A stretch of DNA of 64,000 nt from Stenotrophomonas sp. SY1 (lineage in GTDB: Bacteria; Pseudomonadota; Gammaproteobacteria; Xanthomonadales; Xanthomonadaceae), in assembly GCF_021202945.1 (NCBI RefSeq), contig NZ_JAJOYR010000001.1:434001-498000 (forward strand), in the 5' to 3' direction. The notes beneath the pieces were generated by a model. That model saw only the letters and a program-made list of their open reading frames with translations, was not told where the DNA came from and searched no databases. This document shows positions 51,695 through 61,591 of this stretch, one piece after another; positions within the stretch are counted from its first letter, which is position 1, and each line of letters starts with the position of its first letter. A program made the translations under genes and the position numbers.

Positions 51695-53388
51695 GCGTGC
51701 ACGACGTACTGCTGGCGCAGTTGCGCGCGGCAGTTGGTGACACGCATGTACTGACCGGCGACAAAGCCACACGTCGCTTCCGCAAGGGTTATCGCTTCGG
51801 TGATGGCGCGGTGCTGGCGGTGGTGCGGCCGGGGACGTTGCTGGGAATGTGGCGTGCGCTGCAGGCCGCGGTGCAGGGTGGGGCGGCGATCATCCTGCAG
51901 GCGGCCAACACCGGACTGACCGGTGGCTCCACGCCCGATGGCGATGACTATGGCCGGCCGATCGTGCTGATCAGTACATTGCGCCTGACTGGTGTGCGGC
52001 TGCTCGACGGCGGCCGGCAGGTGCTGTGCCTGCCGGGCGCAACGCTGGACCGTCTTGAACAGACACTGGCGCCACTGGGGCGCGAACCGCATTCGGTAAT
52101 TGGTTCCTCGTGCATCGGTGCCTCGGTGCTGGGTGGGGTGTGCAACAACTCCGGTGGCGCGCTGGTGCGGCGCGGGCCGGCTTACACCGAAATGGCGTTG
52201 TTCGCGCGTGTGGACAGTGCTGGTGAGCTGCAACTGGTCAATCACCTGGGTATCGCGTTGGGCGATACGCCGGAAGAGATACTGCGACGCGTTCAGAGTG
52301 GCGATTACAACGCGGCCGACGTGCAGCTGGAATGCGGCCGCGCCGCCTCCGATCCGCATTACGCCGAACAGGTGCGGCAGGTGGATGCGGACACGCCGGC
52401 ACGTTTCAATGCCGATGCGAGCCGCCATTACGAGGCGGCGGGTTCGGCGGGAAAGCTCGCGGTGTTCGCGGTGCGGCTGGATACGTTTGCCAAGGAAGCG
52501 GCCGAGGTGTTCTACATCGGCAGCAACAAGACGCAGAGCCTGACCGCCATTCGCCGGCATCTGCTGACCGGTTTCGAGCGGTTGCCGATCAGCGGCGAGT
52601 ACATCCATCGCGTCGCCTATGACATCGGCGAGCGTTACGGCAAGGACACCTTCCTGCTGATCGACAAGCTTGGTACTGCGCGGGTGCCTGCGGCGTTCGC
52701 GCTGAAGAGTCGCATCGATGGCTGGTTCGAGCGCATCGGGCTGCGCAGCGTCACCGACCGGGTGATGCAGGCATTGACGGGCTTGTTGCCCTCGCATCTG
52801 CCGGCGCGCATGGGTGAGTTCCGCCAGCGCTATGAACATCACCTGCTGCTCAAGGTGTCGGCGCAGGATGCGGCAGCGACCGAAGCCTGGTTGCAGGAGT
52901 TCTTCGCTGGGCATGAAGGCGGTTTCTTCCATTGCACGCCCGATGAGGGGCGCAAAGCCTTCCTGCATCGCTTCGCCGTGGCCGGTGCAGCGGTGCGTTA
53001 CCGCGAAGTGCATCGCGCGCAGGTGCAGGACATCGTCGCGTTGGATATCGCGCTGCGCCGCGATGACCGTGAGTGGTTCGAGCAGTTGCCGGCCGATCTG
53101 GATGGACGCCTGCTGCACAAGCTCTACTACGGCCACTTCCTGTGCCACGTGTTCCATCAGGACTACATCGCCCGCAGGGGCGAAGATCCGATGGCGATCG
53201 AGCATGCGATGTGGATGCTGCTCGACGAACGCGGCGCCGAGTACCCGGCCGAACACAACGTAGGCCATCTCTACCCGGCCAAGCCGGCGCTGGCCGAGTT
53301 CTACCAACAGCTTGATCCGAGCAACACCTTCAACCCCGGCATTGGCCAGACCAGCAAGCAGCCGGGTTGGAAGGGCTGTGATTGCTGA
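51691..53388 (+). CDS. dld: D-lactate dehydrogenase (FAD, quinone-linked)
   Basis: A 565-residue membrane-associated flavoprotein that oxidises D-lactate to pyruvate. FAD-binding PCMH-type features: [59 protein letters not shown]; the C-terminal part has [20 protein letters not shown] and [14 protein letters not shown]. Length and order match E. coli Dld. Its ATG overlaps the lldD stop, giving the organism both lactate enantiomer pathways in one transcript. Confidence 0.95.
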   Translation: MSVHDVLLAQLRAAVGDTHVLTGDKATRRFRKGYRFGDGAVLAVVRPGTLLGMWRALQAAVQGGAAIILQAANTGLTGGSTPDGDDYGRPIVLISTLRLTGVRLLDGGRQVLCLPGATLDRLEQTLAPLGREPHSVIGSSCIGASVLGGVCNNSGGALVRRGPAYTEMALFARVDSAGELQLVNHLGIALGDTPEEILRRVQSGDYNAADVQLECGRAASDPHYAEQVRQVDADTPARFNADASRHYEAAGSAGKLAVFAVRLDTFAKEAAEVFYIGSNKTQSLTAIRRHLLTGFERLPISGEYIHRVAYDIGERYGKDTFLLIDKLGTARVPAAFALKSRIDGWFERIGLRSVTDRVMQALTGLLPSHLPARMGEFRQRYEHHLLLKVSAQDAAATEAWLQEFFAGHEGGFFHCTPDEGRKAFLHRFAVAGAAVRYREVHRAQVQDIVALDIALRRDDREWFEQLPADLDGRLLHKLYYGHFLCHVFHQDYIARRGEDPMAIEHAMWMLLDERGAEYPAEHNVGHLYPAKPALAEFYQQLDPSNTFNPGIGQTSKQPGWKGCDC

Positions 53389-53700
53389 GGCTTGCTCAAG
53401 CCTTTGCTTAAGCCTTTGCTTAAGCCCCTCTCCCGCGAGCGGGGCGATGCGGGCTTGCTTGCGAACCATTGGTTCGCAGCCCGTTGAGCGCCCCTGCGCT
53501 GGCGCAAGGGCCGGGGCGCGGAGCGGGGGTTGGGGTGAGGGAAAGCTTCTAGCTGGAAAGGCCAAGAGCCAAAGCTAAGAGCCAAAGCTGCCCTCATCCG
53601 CCCCTTCGGGGCACCTTCTCCCGAACACGGGAGAAGGGATGGCATCCACCGTCATGTAATTCGGCGCTGTCATCGGCTCCTGAATCGATACCTTCTACAT
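53389..53700. repeat. Gene-free spacer with interrupted palindromic repeats
   Basis: A triplicated GCCTTTGCTTAA-like unit (53396-53424) runs into CCCCTCTCCCGCGAGCGGGG, which is split from its GTTGGGGTGAGGG tail (53526-53541) by an inserted ~80-base segment containing GCGAACCATTGGTTCGC. A further repeat CACCTTCTCCCG-AACA-CGGGAGAAGGG follows at about 53611-53637. No gene is seen. Confidence 0.75.
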
Positions 53701-53714
53701 ATCAATCCGTACAC

Positions 53715-53745
53715 AACAGGTTATGGATCGACCTGTTCAACAGGT
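53715..53745. promoter_or_regulatory. AACAGGT dyad upstream of the MFS gene
   Basis: AACAGGT-N9-ACCTGTT (53715-53737) followed directly by a third half-site AACAGGT (53739-53745). The position 20-50 bases before the MFS start suggests a repressor operator; no cognate regulator is identified. Confidence 0.45.
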
Positions 53746-53765
53746 TCAAGCTTTCCGCATCTTCA

Positions 53766-55082
53766 ATGAACCGGTCCGGCCGCGACGGCCTTGATGCGAT
53801 GGAACTTGAACGCAACGGCGCGCCCACCTGCCGTGAATCCCTGGCCCCGGCGACGGCATTGACCGTCAGCGCCGAACAGCCCCACATCCAACAGGGCACG
53901 TCTGAATTCCGGCGCGCGGTGCTGGCGCTGTTCATGGCCGGCTTCGCCACCTTTGGCGTGTTGTACTGCGTGCAGCCGCTGTTGCCGGGTTTCAGCAGCC
54001 ACTTCGGCGTGAGTGCCGGTAACAGCGCGCTGGCGTTGTCGGTCAGCACGGGGGTATTGGCGGTGTCGATGCTGGTGGCCGGCATCGTGTCCGACCGCAT
54101 CGGCCGCCGGCCGGTGATGGTGGTTTCGCTGATGAGTTCGGCGTTGCTCACATTGGCCACCGCATTGGTCGATGACTGGAGCACGCTGCTGGTGTTGCGG
54201 ACGTTGCTTGGGCTGAGCCTGAGTGGTGTGCCGGCAGTGGCGATGACCTGGCTGGTCGAGGAAATGGACAGTCGCTCGCTGGGGCTGGCGATGGGCCTGT
54301 ACATCGGTGGCAATGCCGTGGGCGGGATGAGTGGCCGGCTGATCGCCGGCGTGGTGGCCGATCACTGGGGCTGGCGTGCGGGCATCGGTGCAGTGGGTGC
54401 GATCGCCCTGCTGGCGACGGTGGCGCTGTGGACACAATTACCCGCATCGCGTCACTTCCGTGCCAGACGCGCGGAAGTGACGCGGCTGCCGGCCCGCTTC
54501 GCCGGACTGTTCCACGATGATGCGTTGCCCTGGTTGTTCGCCTGCGGCTTCCTGCTGCTGGGCATCTTCGTCACGCTCTACAACTATCTTGGTTACCACC
54601 TGCTGGCACCGCCCTACGGGCTGAGCCAGACGGTGGTGGGCTTGATCTTCACCGTCTACCTGGTGGGCAGTTTCAGCTCGGCATGGATGGGACAACTGGC
54701 GAACCGGCTGGGTCGCGGACCGGTGCTGGCCCTTTCCTTCGCTCTGGTGCTGGCCGGTGTCGTGTTGCTGATGCTGCCGTGGTTGGCTGCGGTTGCCCTG
54801 GGCATCGCGCTGGTCACCTTTGGATTTTTCGGCGGGCACTCGGTGGCGAGCAGCTGGGTGGGGGTGCGTGCCGGTGACCTGCGTGCCGAAGCGTCAGCGT
54901 TGTATCTGTTCTCGTACTACCTGGGGTCGAGCGTGCTGGGTGCGCTGGGCGGCGTGTTCTATACGCGCTGGGGTTGGGCCGGTGTGTGCGGTTTCACCTT
55001 GCTGCTGACACTGGCTGGCGTGGGTGCGGCGTGGCGGGTGTGGCATCAGGTGCAGGTCGGCGTGCCGGTGTTGGCGCGTTGA
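53766..55082 (+). CDS. MFS transporter (YnfM/Bcr-type exporter)
   Basis: A 438-residue major facilitator with 12 hydrophobic helices after a 45-residue hydrophilic N-terminus. Signatures: VLYCVQPLLPGFSSHFGVS, the loop 2-3 motif GIVSDRIGRRPVMV, RTLLGLSLSGVPAVAMTWLVEE, and VGSFSSAWMGQLANRLGRGPVL in the second half. It resembles YnfM-type efflux proteins; the substrate is unknown. ATG 53799 is an alternative start that would shorten the tail. It converges on a LysR gene. Confidence 0.9.
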   Translation: MNRSGRDGLDAMELERNGAPTCRESLAPATALTVSAEQPHIQQGTSEFRRAVLALFMAGFATFGVLYCVQPLLPGFSSHFGVSAGNSALALSVSTGVLAVSMLVAGIVSDRIGRRPVMVVSLMSSALLTLATALVDDWSTLLVLRTLLGLSLSGVPAVAMTWLVEEMDSRSLGLAMGLYIGGNAVGGMSGRLIAGVVADHWGWRAGIGAVGAIALLATVALWTQLPASRHFRARRAEVTRLPARFAGLFHDDALPWLFACGFLLLGIFVTLYNYLGYHLLAPPYGLSQTVVGLIFTVYLVGSFSSAWMGQLANRLGRGPVLALSFALVLAGVVLLMLPWLAAVALGIALVTFGFFGGHSVASSWVGVRAGDLRAEASALYLFSYYLGSSVLGALGGVFYTRWGWAGVCGFTLLLTLAGVGAAWRVWHQVQVGVPVLAR

Positions 55083-55096
55083 CTGCAACGGCTGCC

Positions 55097-55220
55097 CCCT
55101 CTCCCCAACCCCTCTCCCGCAAGGGGAGAGGGGCTCAACTTCCCGCATGTTGAAGCAGTTCCTGCAACCGCAGCTTCCATAGCCCCTCTCCCCTTGCGGG
55201 AGAGGGGTTGGGGAGAGGGG
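55097..55220. repeat. Inverted pair of CCCCTCTCCC palindromes
   Basis: CCCTCTCCCCAACCCCTCTCCCGCAAGGGGAGAGGGG (55098-55134) and the inverse AGCCCCTCTCCCCTTGCGGGAGAGGGGTTGGGGAGAGGGG (about 55181-55220) sit between the converging MFS and LysR genes and can act as a two-way terminator. Confidence 0.85.
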
Positions 55221-56141
55221 TCAGCTTTTCGCAATAGAACCCACTTCCTGCTTCAACAACGCGATGAACTGCCGCATCAGCGGCGTCACCGCTTCGCGCC
55301 GCCACGCCAGTTGGATCTCCGATGCCGCGCCGCGGTCACTCAAGGCCACAAAGCACGCACCCTCCACCTGGATGTGGCTGCACGAGGAGGGCAGCACGCA
55401 CACGCCCAGGCCGGCCGCGACCAGGCTGATCAACGTCGACGATTCGCCCGCTTCCTGCACGATGCGGGGGCTGAAACCGGCGTTGCGGCACAGCGTGATC
55501 ACATGGTCGTGGATGCCGGCGCCGGCATCGCGCGAGAAGCCGACGAACGGGTCCAGCGCGAACTGGCGCAGGGACAACGTCGTGCGCTTCGGGTCCTTGC
55601 CCGCCAGTGCCGGATGCGTGGCATGCACGACCAGCGCAAGCGGGTCGTCGAGCAGGCGCTTGGCGACCAGTTCCGAAGGCAGCACGCGCTTGCGGATGAT
55701 GCCCACGTCCAGCTCATCGGCCAGCAGCGCATCGATCTGGCGCAGGCTGTTCATCTCGCGCAACTGCAGCTGCACCTGCGGATGTTGCTGGCGATAGGCG
55801 AAGAACGCGCGTGGAATCTGCGGCAAAAGGGGCGTGGCGCGGGTAAGGCCGATGCGCAGTTCGCCGCTTTCACCGCGCTGCGAGCGCTGCACCATGTCCA
55901 CCGCGGTATCGACGCGCTGCAGGATCTCGCGTGCCTGTTCCAGCAGCACCAGCCCGGCGGGCGTGAGCTGCACGCGGCGATGGCTGCGTACGAAAAGATG
56001 CGCGCCGATCAACGTCTCGAGTTGACGTATCTGCTGGCTGAGTGGCGGTTGCGACATGCCCAGGCGCTCGGCAGCGCGACCGAAGTGCAGCGTGTCGGCC
56101 ACGGCGAGAAAGTAGCGCAGGTGACGGAGTTCCAAGGGCAT
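55221..56141 (-). CDS. LysR-family transcriptional regulator (BenM/CatM-like group)
   Basis: A 306-residue LysR protein. DNA-binding part: LRHLRYFLAVADTLHFGRAAERLGMSQPPLSQQIRQLE. The effector domain begins GELRIGLTRATPLLPQIPRAF and includes LPSSCSHIQVEG and AWRREAVTPLMRQF. The N-terminus LRYFLAVA..LHFGRAA.RL.MSQPPLSQQI is that of regulators for aromatic and efflux genes. It faces the MFS gene tail to tail, so control of that gene is possible but not shown. Confidence 0.92.
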   Translation of the reverse strand: MPLELRHLRYFLAVADTLHFGRAAERLGMSQPPLSQQIRQLETLIGAHLFVRSHRRVQLTPAGLVLLEQAREILQRVDTAVDMVQRSQRGESGELRIGLTRATPLLPQIPRAFFAYRQQHPQVQLQLREMNSLRQIDALLADELDVGIIRKRVLPSELVAKRLLDDPLALVVHATHPALAGKDPKRTTLSLRQFALDPFVGFSRDAGAGIHDHVITLCRNAGFSPRIVQEAGESSTLISLVAAGLGVCVLPSSCSHIQVEGACFVALSDRGAASEIQLAWRREAVTPLMRQFIALLKQEVGSIAKS

Positions 56142-56224
56142 GGGGAAGTCCGGGGGAAGGTTGGGGGATTGTAGTCAGGGGACGCCGGGTGACGTGTTGG
56201 GCTTGCCCGCCAACCCGCAGATCG

Positions 56225-56252
56225 TCATTCCCGCCTTCGCGGGAATGACGGC
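56225..56252. terminator. Palindrome GTCATTCCCGC/GCGGGAATGAC
   Basis: A perfect 12-bp stem CGTCATTCCCGC with a CTTC loop lies between two minus-strand LysR genes, 22 bases after the stop of the one at 56275. This sequence is a common intergenic repeat in proteobacteria and probably terminates that transcript. Confidence 0.7.
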
Positions 56253-56274
56253 AAGTGAGATGATAGCCACGGCC

Positions 56275-57243
56275 TTAACGCTCCGAATGCCCGGTATCGT
56301 CGTACTGCCTCGGTGCGAACAGATCCGGCTGGATCAACTCCACAAACGCCCGCGCCTGCGGCGACAGCACCTTGCCCCGGCGCACCACCACGCCATAACT
56401 GCGCGGTGGGAAATATTCGCTCATCGCGCGCGTGGCCAGTTTGTCGCGGTCACTGTCATTGAGGCACAGCGCGGTGACGATGGAGATGCCCATGCCCATC
56501 GCCACGTACTGCTTGATCACCTCCCAGCCGCCGACCTCCAGTGCCACCGTGTACGGCACCCGATGCTGCTGGAACACCAGGTCCACCAGCCGCCAGGTGA
56601 TCTGCCGGCGCGGTGGCAGGATCAGCGGCCATGGCGACAGATCTTCCAGGGTCAGGTTCTTCTTGCGTGCCAGCGGGTGATCGGGCGGGGTGATCAGCAC
56701 CTGGTCGAAGCGGTACACCGGCGCATAGCTGAGGTCGGCCGGCACATCCATCATCGAGCCGATGGCCAGGTCGGCCGCATCGCTGCGCAGCAGGTCGGTG
56801 CCATCGGCGCTGATGGCGTTGTGCAGGGTCAGGCGCACGTCTGGGTGCTGGCGGCGGAAGTTTTCGACGATCTTCGGCAGCAGGTACAGGATGGTCGAGG
56901 AGTTCGCGGCGATGTTCAGTTCGCCGGCATCCAGCCCGCTGACCTTCTCGCGAAAGCGCGGCAACAGTCCGTCCAGGCTTTCCACCAGCGGCTGGGCCAT
57001 GTCGTACAGCAGCTGGCCCTCGCGGGTGGGCACCAGGCGCCGCCCGCTGCGCTCGAACAACACCACCCCCAGCTCCCGTTCCAGCGCCTGCAGCTGCAGG
57101 CTCACCGCCGGTTGGCTGACAAAAAGTGCTTCCGATGCCCGCGAAACCGACCCCAATCGCACCGTTTGCAGGAACGCGCGCAGCGGCTTGAGCCGGTCCG
57201 ACTTGTAGGAAAAACGCGGGGTTACGGGCGGTTTCGTGGCCAT
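56275..57243 (-). CDS. LysR-family regulator divergent from aceB
   Basis: A 322-residue LysR protein: DRLKPLRAFLQTVRLGSVSRASEALFVSQPAVSLQLQALE (helix-turn-helix), ELGVVLFERSGRRLVPTREGQ, then an effector domain with GELNIAANSSTILYLLPKI and a C-terminal YGVVVRRGKVLSPQARAFVELI resembling CysB/GltC-type members. The start at 57243 (MATKPPV) is preferred. It is divergent from the glyoxylate operon with 107 bases between them, so regulation of aceBA is the natural hypothesis; E. coli uses IclR and ArcA instead. Confidence 0.9.
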   Translation of the reverse strand: MATKPPVTPRFSYKSDRLKPLRAFLQTVRLGSVSRASEALFVSQPAVSLQLQALERELGVVLFERSGRRLVPTREGQLLYDMAQPLVESLDGLLPRFREKVSGLDAGELNIAANSSTILYLLPKIVENFRRQHPDVRLTLHNAISADGTDLLRSDAADLAIGSMMDVPADLSYAPVYRFDQVLITPPDHPLARKKNLTLEDLSPWPLILPPRRQITWRLVDLVFQQHRVPYTVALEVGGWEVIKQYVAMGMGISIVTALCLNDSDRDKLATRAMSEYFPPRSYGVVVRRGKVLSPQARAFVELIQPDLFAPRQYDDTGHSER

Positions 57244-57272
57244 GGCGAAGCAAGTATTAGCACAGCTTATAG

Positions 57273-57294
57273 AAAACATTGCAAAAACTGTTTT
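57273..57294. promoter_or_regulatory. AT-rich aceB/LysR control region with AAAACA-N10-TGTTTT dyad
   Basis: The spacer 57244-57350 is strikingly AT-rich and contains AAAACA-N10-TGTTTT, of LysR operator size, followed by TTGTTAAATAT, which could be part of the aceB promoter. Binding by the divergent LysR protein is inferred. Confidence 0.55.
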
Positions 57295-57350
57295 GTTAAA
57301 TATGTGCCTGCGGCGGCACGTTGGAGTCCCCCGACACCGCAGGAACCGCC

Positions 57351-58991
57351 ATGTCCGCCGTCGCCCAAGCCATTCCCGCCCACACCACGCCGCGCCCGAC
57401 TCCGGGCATCACCGTGACCACCCAGCTGGCCGGCCAGTCCGAACTGCTGCCGGCCGGTGCGCTCGGCCTGCTGGTGTCGTTGCACCGGGCAGTGGAGCCG
57501 GAGCGCCAGCAGCGGCTGGCCGCCCGTCGCCAGCGGCAGGCGTTCTTCGACCAGGGCGGCACCCCGGACTTCCGCGATGACACCCGCGAGATCCGCGAGG
57601 GCGACTGGACGGTGGCGCCGATCCCGGCCGCGCTGCAGGACCGCCGCGTCGAGATCACCGGCCCGACCGACCCGAAGATGGTCATCAACGCGCTGAACTC
57701 CGGCGCCAAGGTGTTCATGGCCGACTTCGAGGATTCCACCTCGCCGACCTGGCGCAATGTGCTGGCCGGGCAGCGGACGATGATCGGCGCGGTGCGTGGC
57801 GACCTGGCGTTCACCGCGCCGGCTGCGAACGGCAAGCCGGGCAAGCACTACACGCTGCGTCCGTATGACGAACAGGCGGTGCTGATCGTGCGTCCGCGCG
57901 GCTGGCACCTGGACGAGAAGCACGTGCTGATCGACGGCCAGCCGATTGCCGGCGGCCTGTTCGACGCAGCCGTGTTCGCCTTCCACAACGCCCGCACGCT
58001 GATGGACGCCGACCGCGGTCCGTACTTCTACCTGCCCAAGCTGCAGTCGATGGAGGAGGCCGCGCTGTGGGAGTGCGCGCTGTCGCACATCGAAGGCATG
58101 CTGGGCCTGCCGCATGGGCAGATCAAGGTCACGGTGCTGATCGAGACGCTGCCGGCGGTGTTCGAGATGGACGAGATCCTGCACGCGCTGCGTGATCGCA
58201 TCGTCGGCCTGAACTGTGGCCGCTGGGACTACATCTTTTCGTACCTGAAGACCTTTCGCCGCCACGCCGACAAGGTGCTGCCCGAGCGCGGCCAGGTGAC
58301 GATGACGCAGCCGTTCCTGAAGGCCTATTCGGAACTGCTGATCAAGACCTGCCATCGACGCGGCGCGCACGCGATGGGCGGCATGGCCGCGCAGATTCCG
58401 ATCAACCACGATGCCGCTGCCAACGAACAGGCCATGGCGCGCGTGCGTGCCGACAAGCTGCGCGAAGTCACCGCCGGCCATGACGGCACCTGGGTTGCGC
58501 ACCCGGCATTGATTCCGGTGGCGCGTGCGATCTTCGACGAGCACATGCCCACGCCCAACCAGCATCACGTGTTGCGCCGTGACGTGCAGGTGGGCCGCGA
58601 CGAATTGATCGCACCGTGCAGCGGCACCATCACCCGCGCCGGCTTCGAGAACAACGTCGAAGTGTGCGTGCGTTACATGGCCGCGTGGCTGGACGGCAAT
58701 GGCTGCGTGCCCATCCACAACCTGATGGAAGACGCGGCCACCGCTGAAATCAGCCGCAGCCAGATCTGGCAGTGGCTGCACGCCGGCAACCAGCACCTGG
58801 ACGACGGCACCGCCATCGACTACGCGCTGCTCAAGAGCACCCTGCGCGCGCTGCCGGCACGGCTGGGCGACACCACTGCATTGCCCGGTGGCAATCGCAT
58901 CACCCAGGCCATCGGCCTGCTCGATGACCTGAGCCTGGCCGACGAGCTGGCGCCGTTCCTGACCGTGCCGGCGTACCGGCAGATCGACTGA
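57351..58991 (+). CDS. aceB: Malate synthase A
   Basis: A 546-residue enzyme that condenses glyoxylate with acetyl-CoA to malate in the glyoxylate shunt. Features: [51 protein letters not shown] (catalytic/metal acidic site), [17 protein letters not shown] and [12 protein letters not shown]. It is the short AceB type, not GlcB. The start is set by AGGAACCGCC. aceA follows after 55 bases. Confidence 0.96.
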   Translation: MSAVAQAIPAHTTPRPTPGITVTTQLAGQSELLPAGALGLLVSLHRAVEPERQQRLAARRQRQAFFDQGGTPDFRDDTREIREGDWTVAPIPAALQDRRVEITGPTDPKMVINALNSGAKVFMADFEDSTSPTWRNVLAGQRTMIGAVRGDLAFTAPAANGKPGKHYTLRPYDEQAVLIVRPRGWHLDEKHVLIDGQPIAGGLFDAAVFAFHNARTLMDADRGPYFYLPKLQSMEEAALWECALSHIEGMLGLPHGQIKVTVLIETLPAVFEMDEILHALRDRIVGLNCGRWDYIFSYLKTFRRHADKVLPERGQVTMTQPFLKAYSELLIKTCHRRGAHAMGGMAAQIPINHDAAANEQAMARVRADKLREVTAGHDGTWVAHPALIPVARAIFDEHMPTPNQHHVLRRDVQVGRDELIAPCSGTITRAGFENNVEVCVRYMAAWLDGNGCVPIHNLMEDAATAEISRSQIWQWLHAGNQHLDDGTAIDYALLKSTLRALPARLGDTTALPGGNRITQAIGLLDDLSLADELAPFLTVPAYRQID

Positions 58992-59046
58992 CCTCCCCTT
59001 ACGCACGCACCTCTTCACCCGCATTTCTTCATTCGAGGACGACACG

Positions 59047-60378
59047 ATGAGCACCTACCAGCAACAGATCGACGCCCTGCAGCAGGACTGGGACACCAAC
59101 CCGCGTTGGAAGAGCATCACGCGCACCTACAGCGCGGCCGACGTGGTGCGCCTGCGCGGCAGCGTGCAGCCGGAACACACGTTGGCCAAGCGCGGCGCCG
59201 AGCGCCTGTGGGACCTGGTCAACGGCGGTTCGAAGAAGGGCTACGTCAATGCCTTCGGTGCGATCAGCGCCGGCCAGGCGATGCAGCAGGCCAAGGCCGG
59301 GCTGGAAGCGGTGTACCTGTCCGGCTGGCAGGTGGCCGCCGACGGCAACACCTCCGAAACCATGTACCCGGACCAGTCGCTGTACGCCTACGACTCGGTG
59401 CCGACCATGGTTCGTCGCATCAACAACACCTTCCAGCGCGCCGATGAAATCCAGTGGAAGAACATCATCGACGGCAAGGTGAAGACCGAGGACGCCATCG
59501 ACTTCTTCCTGCCGATCGTGGCCGATGGCGAAGCCGGTTTCGGCGGCGTGTTGAACGCCTACGAGCTGATGAAGAACATGATCGTTGCCGGTGCCGCGGC
59601 GGTGCATTTCGAGGATCAGCTGGCCGCGGTGAAGAAGTGCGGCCACATGGGCGGCAAGGTGCTGGTGCCGACCCAGGAAGCCATCCAGAAGCTGTCGGCC
59701 GCGCGCCTGGCGGCCGACGTGCTGGGCGTGCCGACCATCGTGCTGGCCCGTACCGATGCCGAAGCGGCCAACCTGCTGACCAGCGACTTTGATCCGAACG
59801 ATGCGCCGTTCGTCACCGGCCAGCGCACCGCTGAAGGTTTCTACCGCGTGAAGAACGGCCTGGAACAGGCCATCAGCCGTGGCGTTGCTTACGCCCCGCA
59901 CGCCGACCTGGTGTGGTGCGAGACCGGCACCCCGGACCTGGGCTTCGCTCGCGAATTCGCCCAGGCCGTGCACGCCGCCAGCCCCGGCAAGCTGCTGTCC
60001 TACAACTGCTCGCCCTCGTTCAACTGGAAGAAGAACCTGGACGACAAGACCATTGCCAAGTTCCAGGACGAACTGGCCGCGCTGGGCTACAAGTATCAGT
60101 TCATCACGCTGGCTGGCATTCACATCAACTGGTTCAACACCTTCAAGTTCGCCCACGACTACGCACGTGGCGAAGGCATGCGTCATTACGTTGAGCAGGT
60201 GCAGGAGCCGGAGTTCGCCGCGCGTGAGCAGGGCTACACCTTTGTTTCACATCAGCAGGAAGTGGGCGCTGGTTACTTCGACGATGTGACCACGGTGATC
60301 CAGGGTGGCGCTTCCAGCGTCACTGCGCTGACCGGTTCCACCGAGGAGGAACAGTTCCAGGCCGAAGTGGCTGCCTGA
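59047..60378 (+). CDS. aceA: Isocitrate lyase
   Basis: A 443-residue enzyme cleaving isocitrate to succinate and glyoxylate. The catalytic Cys198 lies in [17 protein letters not shown]; also [59 protein letters not shown], and [15 protein letters not shown]. Sequence and length match E. coli-type AceA. GAGGACGACACG precedes the ATG. An excellent terminator lies about 20 bases after the stop. No aceK (isocitrate dehydrogenase kinase) follows. Confidence 0.96.
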   Translation: MSTYQQQIDALQQDWDTNPRWKSITRTYSAADVVRLRGSVQPEHTLAKRGAERLWDLVNGGSKKGYVNAFGAISAGQAMQQAKAGLEAVYLSGWQVAADGNTSETMYPDQSLYAYDSVPTMVRRINNTFQRADEIQWKNIIDGKVKTEDAIDFFLPIVADGEAGFGGVLNAYELMKNMIVAGAAAVHFEDQLAAVKKCGHMGGKVLVPTQEAIQKLSAARLAADVLGVPTIVLARTDAEAANLLTSDFDPNDAPFVTGQRTAEGFYRVKNGLEQAISRGVAYAPHADLVWCETGTPDLGFAREFAQAVHAASPGKLLSYNCSPSFNWKKNLDDKTIAKFQDELAALGYKYQFITLAGIHINWFNTFKFAHDYARGEGMRHYVEQVQEPEFAAREQGYTFVSHQQEVGAGYFDDVTTVIQGGASSVTALTGSTEEEQFQAEVAA

Positions 60379-60398
60379 ACGTCCCGAGGGGGATTTCA

Positions 60399-60427
60399 AA
60401 GGGGCTCTTACGAGCCCCTTCTTTTTT
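60399..60427 (+). terminator. Rho-independent terminator of aceBA
   Basis: Stem AAGGGGCTC/GAGCCCCTT with a TTAC loop followed by CTTTTTT. Confidence 0.92.
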
Positions 60428-60523
60428 AGGCGCGCCGAAGCGGGATTTTGCAAGGACGCAGCGCACAATTGTTTGTTTTGATGGTAGCCTCCCGAACCTA
60501 ACCGTCTGCTAGGGACGGTGACC

Positions 60524-61567
60524 ATGAGGCAGGGAATGAGCGGCATGGGTTCAGGGGTTTTGGCAGTCCAGACAGGGATTCCCGACAGTTCGATCGCCGC
60601 CGGGGCCTCGATGGGTTGCGCCCGGCTTTCGGCGGTGGAACTGGCGCTGCTGCAGCAGTACGGCCGGCGCCGTGTGCTGCATGCCGGCGACGTGCTGTTC
60701 CGCCGTGGCGATGCGGGCACCTCGATGTTCATCATCATCAGTGGCGCGATCGGTCTGGATTTCTGCCAGGACATGCCGTCCAAGCAACTGGGGGCACACG
60801 ATTTCTTCGGCGAGCTGGGTTTGCTGATCGAGCACCACCTGCGCTCATCCGATGCCCGGGCAACCGAAGAGACGGTGTTGCAGGAGGTCTCGCATGCCGA
60901 CTTCCAGCGGCTGATCGACCTGGACCCGGAAATGGTGCTGTTCTTCCTGCGCCGCACGCTCTCGCGCGTGGTGTCCAGTGAACAGCGTCTGGTGGACCAG
61001 CTCAGCCGCCGCAACCAGGAGTTGGAGACGGCGCTGGGCAATCTGTACAACGCCAACGACGAGCTGCACCAGACCCGCGAACTGGTCTATTGCGATGACC
61101 TCACCGGGTTGAGCAACCGTCGTGCACTGACCCTGTATCTGCAGAAGGCGCACCGCGCAGGCGACGGCCCGCAAGGGTTGTTGCTGATCGATTGCGATGA
61201 CTTCAAGGGCCTGAATGATTCGCAGGGCCACCTGGCCGGCGATCATGCGTTGCAGAGCGTGGGGCGCGTGCTGAGTTCAGTGGCCAGTCGCGACGACATC
61301 GCCTGCCGGCTTGGCGGCGACGAATTCTGCGTGCTGCTGCACCGCGCCGACGAGGCGCGTCTGGCCCGTGCAGCGGAATTCGTGCTTGAAGCGGTACGCG
61401 GGCTGGTGGCTTATCCGGGTGCCGCGCCAGGTGCCTGTTCGGTCAGCATCGGCCTGGTGCTGATCGAGGCCGGGCGGCCATGGAACAGCATCTACTCGCG
61501 TGCCGACCGTGCCCTGTACGGCGCCAAGCGGCGTGGCGGCAACCGCGCCTGCTGGTCACGGCGCTGA
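60524..61567 (+). CDS. Cyclic-nucleotide-binding-domain/GGDEF diguanylate cyclase
   Basis: A 347-residue cytosolic protein. Residues about 30-150 form a cNMP-binding domain (RRVLHAGDVLFRRGDAGTSMFIIISGAIGL, HDFFGELGLLI). A coiled coil follows (VDQLSRRNQELETALGNLYNANDELHQ) and then a GGDEF domain: LVYCDDLTGLSNRRAL, LLLIDCDDFKGLNDSQGHLAGD, and an intact CRLGGDEFCVLL. The RxxD inhibitory site reads SRDD, so product inhibition is probably lost. It should make c-di-GMP under control of a cyclic nucleotide or a related ligand. Start ATG 60524 has AGGGA upstream; GTG 60518 is possible. Confidence 0.9.
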   Translation: MRQGMSGMGSGVLAVQTGIPDSSIAAGASMGCARLSAVELALLQQYGRRRVLHAGDVLFRRGDAGTSMFIIISGAIGLDFCQDMPSKQLGAHDFFGELGLLIEHHLRSSDARATEETVLQEVSHADFQRLIDLDPEMVLFFLRRTLSRVVSSEQRLVDQLSRRNQELETALGNLYNANDELHQTRELVYCDDLTGLSNRRALTLYLQKAHRAGDGPQGLLLIDCDDFKGLNDSQGHLAGDHALQSVGRVLSSVASRDDIACRLGGDEFCVLLHRADEARLARAAEFVLEAVRGLVAYPGAAPGACSVSIGLVLIEAGRPWNSIYSRADRALYGAKRRGGNRACWSRR

Positions 61568-61591
61568 TGGCCCCGGTGGAGTGATGACGCA

